Below are positions 41,812-48,822 of a DNA stretch of 48,822 nucleotides, piece after piece. The stretch's first letter is position 1. Every line of letters starts with the position of its first letter. The stretch is taken from positions 1 through 48,822 of the forward strand of contig CAJXHL010000004.1 in NCBI GenBank assembly GCA_913054335.1, in the 5' to 3' direction. The notes under the pieces were generated by a model. That model was not told the origin of the DNA, did not search any database, and was given only the letters and a program-made list of their open reading frames with translations. The position numbers and the translations under genes are program-made. This DNA comes from an uncultured Gammaproteobacteria bacterium (GTDB lineage Bacteria > Pseudomonadota > Gammaproteobacteria > PS1 > Pseudothioglobaceae).

Positions 41812-43170
41812 CTATAGGCTCTTCAAGTATGAGTGATATTCAAAATCTGTAATCGTTGATTCAAATCTTTGAATTTCTGATTCTTTAATATGGTGGTACA
41901 CCTTCTGGAATTGCTCGCCAAAGCACTCTTTTACCAAGGTAGACTCTTTTGTTCTTTCATTCGCTTCACGCCAAGAAGTACTCAAGGTGGCGGGATGCTG
42001 TTTGTGTGCGTTGCCAATGGTTTCAGCGTTCAGTTCTAATTTGTTAATAATACCATCTAGCACACTGGCCAGTATTGATGCAAAAACCAAATAAGGATTA
42101 GCGTCGGCACTGGCAGCTCTAAACTCTAAGCGAGTCGCATTTTTTGATGCCTCTGGTAATCGAATTAATGCTGTTCGATTTTCATTGCCCCAGCTCAGTG
42201 TCGTGGGCGCGTGATTTGAACTTGGCGCAAGACGGCGGTACGAGTTGGCGTGTGCAGCATAAAACGACATAAAGTCAGGCGTTGCACTCAGCAACCCAGC
42301 AATTGCGTGAGCAAATAATCCCTGCGGTTGTTTGTTACTATCGGTTTTAAAAAGATTATTATCTTTTTTATCCGTAATGCTTAGGTGTGCGTGCATCCCA
42401 TTGCCAGCCTCAGCAGTGAATGGTTTTGCCATGAAAGTTGCATTTAGATTGCATTGCTTTGCACAGTTCTTGATCAGTCTTTTTAGTAAGAATGTCTGGT
42501 CCGCCATTAACAAAGGGTCGTTATGGTGCAGTAGGTTGATTTCAAATTGACTTGGTGAACATTCTTTAATTGCTGTTTCAGCAGGGATGCCCAATGAATG
42601 AGCGCTCTTTTCAACCAAAGTGAAAAAAGCATCGAAATCATCCATTTCACCCAAGTTGAGAAGCTCAACATTCTCATAACGTCTGTTGGTGCCAGGAATA
42701 AGTGGCATTTGAGGATGACCTTGTTCTGTTAAGTTTTTATCTATTAGGTAAAACTCCATTTCTGGTGCCATAACAGGATATAAGTCCAGCTCTTTGAAGC
42801 GATCCAGTACACGCGCAAGGATATGTCTAGGATCGGCAAAAATAGGTTGGCCATTAGCATCTTCCATGCTCACTAAGCACTGGGCTGTTTTTCTAGCAGA
42901 CCAATCTGACAGAGCTAGGGAGCTTGCAATAGGTACACAAATAGCATCGGCATCACCTGACATCACTAGCCCTGTTCCTTGTGGATTGTCACCCCATATG
43001 TCAAGCGCGTAACTTGACAAAGGCATTCTTAGGCCGCCATCAAATGCCTTGATTAAAGTTTGAGGAGAAGTCCATTTGCCTCGAGGAACGCCATTAAAGT
43101 CAACATAGATAAATTCGATACGTTCAATATCGGGGTTATCGGATAAAAATTGTTGACCAATATTGTTCAT
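41812..43170 (-). CDS. puuA: Glutamine synthetase family protein, probable gamma-glutamylputrescine synthetase
   Basis: 452 aa; APEMEFYL, NGMHAHLSI, RRLAPSSNHAPTTLSWGNENRTALIRLP; GS-III/PuuA-like context beside polyamine transport. Confidence 0.85.
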   Translation of the reverse strand: MNNIGQQFLSDNPDIERIEFIYVDFNGVPRGKWTSPQTLIKAFDGGLRMPLSSYALDIWGDNPQGTGLVMSGDADAICVPIASSLALSDWSARKTAQCLVSMEDANGQPIFADPRHILARVLDRFKELDLYPVMAPEMEFYLIDKNLTEQGHPQMPLIPGTNRRYENVELLNLGEMDDFDAFFTLVEKSAHSLGIPAETAIKECSPSQFEINLLHHNDPLLMADQTFLLKRLIKNCAKQCNLNATFMAKPFTAEAGNGMHAHLSITDKKDNNLFKTDSNKQPQGLFAHAIAGLLSATPDFMSFYAAHANSYRRLAPSSNHAPTTLSWGNENRTALIRLPEASKNATRLEFRAASADANPYLVFASILASVLDGIINKLELNAETIGNAHKQHPATLSTSWREANERTKESTLVKECFGEQFQKVYHHIKESEIQRFESTITDFEYHSYLKSL

Positions 43171-43279
43171 TTTTTCCTTGTTATTAGGCGTGCTAAATCC
43201 TATTTGAATCGGATTTTTATTAAATTTAGTTCACATGTTTGTGCATAATTATGCGATAATTCTACCATAAATTGAGATC

Positions 43280-43289
43280 TGTGATCACA
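43280..43289. promoter_or_regulatory. Palindromic operator candidate TGTGATCACA in the puuA-gntR divergent region
   Basis: Perfect 10-bp palindrome; same core as 44141-44152. Confidence 0.55.
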
Positions 43290-43357
43290 AAATTATAATA
43301 AAATTCAGCGACTGGATTCTCATTAAAATACTAATGTGACTAGTAGAGGTTGTAGAT

Positions 43358-44035
43358 ATGCCAAGCAATGCATTTTCAAAAATAGCACCGAGACAATCCG
43401 TTCTCCCAGTTAATGAGTGGGTTTATGATACATTGTGTCAATTGATACTGCACGGTGAGTTTGTCCCGGGTGTTACGCTTACCTTAAGGGGTATTGCAGA
43501 ATCATTAGATGTGAGTCCTATGCCTGTTAGAGAGTCTGTAACTCGACTTATTGCAGAAGGGGCACTTGAGGTATCTAACAAGAGAAGAATTACTGTCTCT
43601 CAAATGACACAGAAGAAATTTGATGAACTGGCACTCGCTAGACTCAGTCTTGAGCCTGCGCTTTCTGCCCTTGCCTTGCCACTTATTGATGCCGAAAGGC
43701 TTAAGTTGCTAGTAGATGTTGACAGTAAGCTTGATGTTGCTATCTCGACAGGTAATATAGGAAACTATATAAAATATAATTGTCAGTTCCATTTTGGCAT
43801 CTACGAGGCCTCACCTTCTCCAGTTCTTTTGCCAATTATTAAGAGTTTATGGTTGCGCTTTTCGCCTTTTTATAGAATTGTTGCCGGCCGTGCAGGGACA
43901 CAAACACTGGACGATTACCATGAATCAGCGATTGATGCTATTAAGGCGAAAGATCCGGATGCCCTAGCTAAGGCAATACACAAAGACATTCAGGAGGGCA
44001 TGGAAATGCTTAACGACTCTATCGGTAAGCAATAG
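43358..44035 (+). CDS. GntR family (FCD-domain) transcriptional regulator
   Basis: 225 aa; wHTH VYDTLCQLILHGEFVPGVTLTLRGIAESLDVSPMPVRESVTRLIAEGAL. Confidence 0.92.
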   Translation: MPSNAFSKIAPRQSVLPVNEWVYDTLCQLILHGEFVPGVTLTLRGIAESLDVSPMPVRESVTRLIAEGALEVSNKRRITVSQMTQKKFDELALARLSLEPALSALALPLIDAERLKLLVDVDSKLDVAISTGNIGNYIKYNCQFHFGIYEASPSPVLLPIIKSLWLRFSPFYRIVAGRAGTQTLDDYHESAIDAIKAKDPDALAKAIHKDIQEGMEMLNDSIGKQ

Positions 44036-44140
44036 CTGATTTAACCTCTTCCATCTAAATTTTCTTATTAATTTATGATCGTTTTTTCAATGATCGCTAA
44101 ACTGTTCTTGCATTTACTCCTATTTGTCTATATCATTTAG

Positions 44141-44152
44141 TTGTGATCACAA
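44141..44152. promoter_or_regulatory. Palindromic operator candidate TTGTGATCACAA upstream of the aminotransferase gene
   Basis: Perfect 12-bp palindrome followed by an extra TTTGTGAT half-site (44154-44161). Confidence 0.6.
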
Positions 44153-44202
44153 ATTTGTGATATCCAGTTATTTTTTATAATTTCTTTTTTTTTGGAGCGA
44201 CC

Positions 44203-45576
44203 ATGAGACTTGATACATTGACTTTACAGCAGAAAGACGCGAAGCACCATTTGCATCCTTTTAGTGACCTTCAATACCAAAACAAACCCAGTATGACACA
44301 GATGATCAGTCGTGCGGAAGGCGTGTACATATATGACAACGACGGTAGGAAGATTCTTGATGCTATGTCTGGGCTTTGGTGCGTCAACATGGGTTATGGT
44401 AATCAGTCAGTACACAAAGCTGTACGTGAGCAGATGGAAGAGTTGATTTATTACAATACTTTTTTTGGTACCAGTCACCCACCCGCCGTAAAACTCTCTG
44501 AAATGATTGCTGATGTCACCCCTGAAGGAATGAATCAAATATTCTTTACGGGTTCAGGATCTGAGGCAAATGACACCATGATTCGACTTGTTCGTCATTA
44601 TTGGGCTTCAAAAGGTCAACCAACCAAATCAATTATAATTAGTCGCAAAAATGCTTACCACGGGTCCACCATGGCGGGTGCTAGCTTAGGTGGTATGAGC
44701 GAAATGCATGCTCAGGGCGGTTTGCCGATTCCTGGTATTGTGCATATCGATCAACCTTATTATTATGAGGCGTGTGTTGAAGCTGGTGAAGCTCTAGATC
44801 GCGCTGAGTTTGGTAGACAAGCTGCCCAAGCACTTGAAGCTAAAATCGATGAATTAGGTGAAGATAATGTTGCAGCATTTATTGCAGAGCCAATCCAAGG
44901 GGCAGGAGGAGTGATTATTCCACCCGAGACCTATTGGCCGGAAGTGGATCGAATCTGTAAAGAACGGAATATTCTTCTTGTGGTGGATGAAGTGATTTGT
45001 GGTTTCGGCAGAACCGGTGAATGGTTTGGTTCTGATTATTTCAACATTAAACCCGATTTGATGCCATTTGCTAAAGGCGTTACCTCTGGTTATTTGCCAC
45101 TCGGCGGTTTGGTTGTTAGTGACGAAATTGTTAAAGTACTGCGTGACGCTAAAGTTGAGTTGGCTCATGGCTATACTTACTCTGCTCATCCGACTTGTGC
45201 GGCTGCCGCTATAGCCAATATTGAATTAATGCACCAAACCAATATTGTTGATAAGGTGAAAAATGAAGTCGCTCCGTATTTAGCCAACAAGTGGAAATTG
45301 TTAACCGACCATCCTCTTGTGGGTGAGGCTAGAAGTTTGGGCATGTTGGCAGCTATTGAGATTGTTAAGGATAAAGATAATTTTATTAGACACAAAAATG
45401 CCAAAGAAGTTGTTGGTGTTTGCCGTGATCATTGTTTTGCAAATGGTTTGGTGATGAGAGCGGTTGGCAACAAGATGATTATTGCACCGCCACTGGTTTG
45501 TAGCAACCGTGAGATCGATGAAATTCTTGAAAAAGTATGGCAATCGCTGGATATGACGGCAACGAGTATTAACTAG
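44203..45576 (+). CDS. Class III aminotransferase, probable putrescine/polyamine-pyruvate aminotransferase (SpuC-like)
   Basis: 457 aa; GLWCVNMGYGN, FFTGSGSEANDTMIRL, VVDEVICGFGRTGEWFGSDYF, FAKGVTSGYLPLGG. Confidence 0.9.
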   Translation: MRLDTLTLQQKDAKHHLHPFSDLQYQNKPSMTQMISRAEGVYIYDNDGRKILDAMSGLWCVNMGYGNQSVHKAVREQMEELIYYNTFFGTSHPPAVKLSEMIADVTPEGMNQIFFTGSGSEANDTMIRLVRHYWASKGQPTKSIIISRKNAYHGSTMAGASLGGMSEMHAQGGLPIPGIVHIDQPYYYEACVEAGEALDRAEFGRQAAQALEAKIDELGEDNVAAFIAEPIQGAGGVIIPPETYWPEVDRICKERNILLVVDEVICGFGRTGEWFGSDYFNIKPDLMPFAKGVTSGYLPLGGLVVSDEIVKVLRDAKVELAHGYTYSAHPTCAAAAIANIELMHQTNIVDKVKNEVAPYLANKWKLLTDHPLVGEARSLGMLAAIEIVKDKDNFIRHKNAKEVVGVCRDHCFANGLVMRAVGNKMIIAPPLVCSNREIDEILEKVWQSLDMTATSIN

Positions 45577-45584
45577 AGTTAATA

Positions 45585-46853
45585 GTGCAATCCTATTACA
45601 GTGCCAGTAAAAATATAGATATTGCACAAGCTTCTCTTCGTAATGAAGTGAGTGCTGACATTTGTGTTATTGGCGGCGGCTATACCGGCTTATCAACAGC
45701 CTTGTATCTTGCAAAAAACGGCATTAATGTTGTTGTTCTTGAGGCCAATACTATTGCTTCTGGCGCTTCTGGCGCTAATGGAGGGCAAATATCTGGCGGC
45801 ATGAGGCGCGACCAAATACATTTAGAAAAAACACTTGGGAAGGCAGTAGCAAAAACACTTTGGGTCATTGGTGAAAGGGCTAAAGATCATGCTAAAACTT
45901 TGATTGATGACCATCAAATCGAATGCGATTACAAGAATGGTATTGCACATCCAAATCATAAGCAAAAGTATTGCGATGAGTCGAAAGCCTATGTAGAGCA
46001 CTTAAACAAGCATTATGACTGCAGTGATATTGTTTATGCGGGCGATGATCAAATGCGAACACTGACGGGCTCAGAGGCTTATTTTGGTGGCTCTTATGAC
46101 AGAGCACAGGCGCATTGCCACCCGCTCAATTATGCGTTGGGCATAGCAAAGGCTGCGCTTAATAATGGCGCTAATATTTATGAAAATAGTGCTGTCAACT
46201 CATACCACTTAAAAAATGGCAAGATGCGTGTTTTGACCGCTAATGGTGCTGTCAATGCTGAACGGGTGGTTTTGGCTTGCAATGGCTATTTGGAAAATCT
46301 GGAACCCAAGTTGACTTCGAAGATTTTGCCAATGAATAATTACATTGTTGCCACTAAACCACTTGCCGATGATATGGTTGAGAAAATCAACCCTGAAGAT
46401 ATTGCATTTGCCGATTCTCGTTTTGTTGTTAATTATTTTCGCTTAAGTGCAGATAAACGTCTTTTATTTGGTGGTGGCGAAAATTATTCGCAAAATCTTT
46501 CAAACAACATAGTACCCATTGTGACCAAGCCAATGGAAAAAATTTATCCTTTTCTCAAGGGTATTCAAATTGATTATGCCTGGGGTGGAAAATTAGCTAT
46601 TACCCTTAATCGTTTGCCATTTTTTAAAACGTTGCATAGTGGCAAAGTGCTTTCGGCACAAGGCTACTCTGGTCAGGGTGTTGCATTAGCGAGTTTTGCA
46701 GGAAAAATTATTGCTGACAAAATCTGCGATGTAGGGGATATGTTCGATACGATGGCAAATATCCCAACACCAAGTTTTCCCGGTGGTCGATTACTTCGTA
46801 GCTCAAGTATGAAAATCGGTATGGCATATTATGCCTTGCTTGATCGCATATAA
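45585..46853 (+). CDS. FAD-dependent gamma-glutamylputrescine oxidase-like protein (PuuB family)
   Basis: 422 aa from GTG; ADICVIGGGYTGLSTALYLAKNG, ASGANGGQISGG, FRLSADKRLLFGGGENY, GYSGQGVALA. Confidence 0.9.
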   Translation: MQSYYSASKNIDIAQASLRNEVSADICVIGGGYTGLSTALYLAKNGINVVVLEANTIASGASGANGGQISGGMRRDQIHLEKTLGKAVAKTLWVIGERAKDHAKTLIDDHQIECDYKNGIAHPNHKQKYCDESKAYVEHLNKHYDCSDIVYAGDDQMRTLTGSEAYFGGSYDRAQAHCHPLNYALGIAKAALNNGANIYENSAVNSYHLKNGKMRVLTANGAVNAERVVLACNGYLENLEPKLTSKILPMNNYIVATKPLADDMVEKINPEDIAFADSRFVVNYFRLSADKRLLFGGGENYSQNLSNNIVPIVTKPMEKIYPFLKGIQIDYAWGGKLAITLNRLPFFKTLHSGKVLSAQGYSGQGVALASFAGKIIADKICDVGDMFDTMANIPTPSFPGGRLLRSSSMKIGMAYYALLDRI

Positions 46854-46868
46854 ACTGAAGGATTCATA

Positions 46869-47233
46869 ATGCTTGATTTAACAAATTTTTATATCAATGG
46901 AAGATGGCTGCCAGGCGTAAAAAACAATCCATTCGGAGTATGAAAGTTGTGCAAGTAAATTTTTTGTCCAATTCTATGTATCCAATCATTTGACGATGCC
47001 GAAGAAGCGGTGTCTATGGCAAACGATAATCTTTTTGGTTTAGAGGTGTATCAGGTAATCGAAATGAGGCGCTTTGCATTGCGCATCAATTGCGCGCTGG
47101 AATGATTAGCATTAATGGCGACACCCAAGGGTTTGATTGCCCATTTGGCGGTTACAAACAATCAGGCAATGGTCGAGAGTGGGGTGAGTTCGGCTTTGAG
47201 GATTATTTAGAAATTAAGACCATAGCAGGTTAA
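46869..47233 (+). pseudogene. Aldehyde dehydrogenase remnant with a large internal deletion
   Basis: N-terminus MLDLTNFYINGRWLPGV, then after a premature stop and frame changes PILCIQSFDDAEEAVSMANDNLFGL and GNRNEALCIAHQLRAGMISINGDTQGFDCPFGGYKQSGNGREWGEFGFEDYLEIKTIAG*. Confidence 0.9.
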
Positions 47234-47254
47234 GTAAGGGCTGGGTAAAAGTAA

Positions 47255-48565
47255 ATGATAAAAGATAACAAGCATTATGCAGGTAACTGCGATCATGCAA
47301 CAAGTTACTATGCGGTTTCTGCCAATTCTAAAAGTGTCAGAGATGCTTTAATTGGAGAGCATGAGACTGACGTTTGTGTTGTTGGTGGTGGTTACAGTGG
47401 ATTATCAAGCGCCTTGCATTTGACAGAAAAAGGCCATGCTGTGACCTTGATTGAAGGTGCTCGTATAGGCTGGGGTGCCTCCGGTCGCAATGGTGGTCAG
47501 ATTGTAAACGGCCTAAATGCCACTCTGGGTGTCATTGAAAAACGCTATGGAGAGCAGTTTGCATCTTTTGTGGGGTCTTTGGTTCAAGAAGGTGGGCAAA
47601 TTATTCGTGGTAATATTAAGAAATACAATATTCAGTGCGATTTAAAAGAAGGTAATCTTTTTGCTGCTTATACGCAAAAACATTTACGAGAGCTCGAGGC
47701 AAAACAACAACTGTGGCGCAGTCATGGCATGGATGGCCATGTAATGTTAAGCAAAGATGAAATGGGTCACTACATTGGTAGTGATGTGTACTGCGGTGGC
47801 ATGATTGATAAAACCGGTGGCCACATCCACCCACTAAACCTAGCACTTGGCGAGGCGAACGCGATTGAGGCGAACGGTGGCAAGATTTTTGAAATGACTC
47901 GTATGGAGTCTATGGAGAAGCAAGGCCAAGACATTATTGTCACCACTGATAATGGCACGATACGTTGTAAAAAATTGGTAATCTGTGGCAATGCTTATTT
48001 GGGTAAGGTTATTCCAAAATTAACTTCAAGAGTGATGCCGGTCTCTACTCAAATTATTACCACAAAGCCCTTGGGAGAGGATTTAACAAAAGACATCTTG
48101 CCAACGGATATTTGCGTTGAAGATGTACGTTATATCCTAGATTACTTTAGATTGACAGCTGACAAGAGACTGCTTTTTGGCGGTGGTACCGTGTATGGCG
48201 GATCTAACCCCAAGAACGTGATGAATAAACTAAGACCAAATATGGAAAAAGTCTTTCCGCAATTAAAAGGCATTGAGATTGATTACGCTTGGAGTGGCAA
48301 CTTTGCCTTATCTTTCTCGCGCGTTCCGCAAATGGGCAAACTCGACAACAATATCTTTTTTGCTCATGGCTATAGTGGCCACGGTATCACCAGCTCGCAT
48401 TTATTTGGTCGTATTCTTTCAGAGGCAATTGATAACGATACCAAGCGTTTTGACGAATTTGCAAAAGTACCCTGGATTCCTTTCCCAGGTGGTAGGGCGC
48501 TCAGAGTGCCATACTCGGTTGCTGGCTCTTGGTGGTACGGCTTGCGTGATACATTGGGTTTATAG
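47255..48565 (+). CDS. Second FAD-dependent PuuB-family oxidoreductase
   Basis: 436 aa; DVCVVGGGYSGLSSALHLTEKG, GASGRNGGQIVNGL, FRLTADKRLLFGGGTVYGG, HGYSGHGI. Confidence 0.9.
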   Translation: MIKDNKHYAGNCDHATSYYAVSANSKSVRDALIGEHETDVCVVGGGYSGLSSALHLTEKGHAVTLIEGARIGWGASGRNGGQIVNGLNATLGVIEKRYGEQFASFVGSLVQEGGQIIRGNIKKYNIQCDLKEGNLFAAYTQKHLRELEAKQQLWRSHGMDGHVMLSKDEMGHYIGSDVYCGGMIDKTGGHIHPLNLALGEANAIEANGGKIFEMTRMESMEKQGQDIIVTTDNGTIRCKKLVICGNAYLGKVIPKLTSRVMPVSTQIITTKPLGEDLTKDILPTDICVEDVRYILDYFRLTADKRLLFGGGTVYGGSNPKNVMNKLRPNMEKVFPQLKGIEIDYAWSGNFALSFSRVPQMGKLDNNIFFAHGYSGHGITSSHLFGRILSEAIDNDTKRFDEFAKVPWIPFPGGRALRVPYSVAGSWWYGLRDTLGL

Positions 48566-48663
48566 CAGCAATTGTCTATGGAAATGCTAAAACACAGTTT
48601 GTTTTGAATGTTTGGTGCGTGGTAGGGTATGCTAACTCCTCACTTCTGTAAAGAAATACAAAC

Positions 48664-48771
48664 ATGGGCGAACCAAATATACCCCAAGATATTCTTGAAA
48701 GCCTTAAAGCCATTGTTGGTTCAAATAATTACATTGACAACCCCGAGCAAATGGCTGCAAATAGGAGTTAG
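48664..48771 (+). pseudogene. Truncated N-terminus of a GlcD-like FAD-linked oxidase
   Basis: 36-codon ORF MGEPNIPQDILESLKAIVGSNNYIDNPEQMAANRS*; resembles the N-terminal segment of glycolate oxidase/D-lactate dehydrogenase family proteins, with no remaining domain. Confidence 0.5.
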
Positions 48772-48773
48772 AA

Positions 48774-48822
48774 ATGTCGATTGAGAAAATAGAGGTGCTT
48801 GTGGTGGGTGGTGGCCAGGCCG
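48774..48822 (+). CDS. 5' end of a flavoprotein (Rossmann FAD-binding N-terminus), truncated by window edge
   Basis: MSIEKIEVLVVGGGQA; GxGxxA dinucleotide-binding start; preceded by AGGAG. Confidence 0.6.
   Translation, partial: MSIEKIEVLVVGGGQA

Noticed and set aside
43280-43289. CRP/FNR site
   Set aside because: The TGTGA and TCACA half-sites are directly abutted with no 6-bp spacer, so it does not fit CRP; a GntR operator fits better.

Overview
The 48.8 kb window is a chromosomal segment, almost certainly from a marine gammaproteobacterium; the gene repertoire suggests a SUP05/Thioglobus-like lineage, which is inference only. It has a core backbone: tgt, mrdA-mreDCB, class I fumarase, rnpB, prmC, rnfE/rsxE, clpB, trmL, fmt, argH, hemC, ftsY, hemJ, cysM-thrC-hom. 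Accessory blocks are interleaved with this backbone. (1) The left edge carries a decayed DinJ/YafQ-like toxin-antitoxin pair, both partners apparently frameshifted, next to an orphan RHH antitoxin. (2) An ectoine-utilisation-like three-gene operon (diaminopropionate ammonia-lyase, M24 hydrolase, EutA/Asp-Glu racemase-like) is bracketed by an imperfect ~110 bp direct repeat. (3) A 633 bp non-coding region rich in hairpins, with a possible pseudoknot, follows that operon. (4) A second accessory run holds HAD, sulfurtransferase, GATase, GNAT, DUF924, a PhyH-type dioxygenase and a second M24 protein. (5) An Fe/2OG hydroxylase and threonine-aldolase pair are tightly spaced. (6) A polyamine uptake and catabolism divergon (puuA-potFGHI-ALDH versus aminotransferase-puuB-puuB) surrounds a GntR regulator with perfect palindromes on both sides. 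Two internally deleted gene remnants (an ALDH and a GlcD-like gene) lie at its right end. All calls come from reading the sequence and supplied ORF translations; no database search was run.
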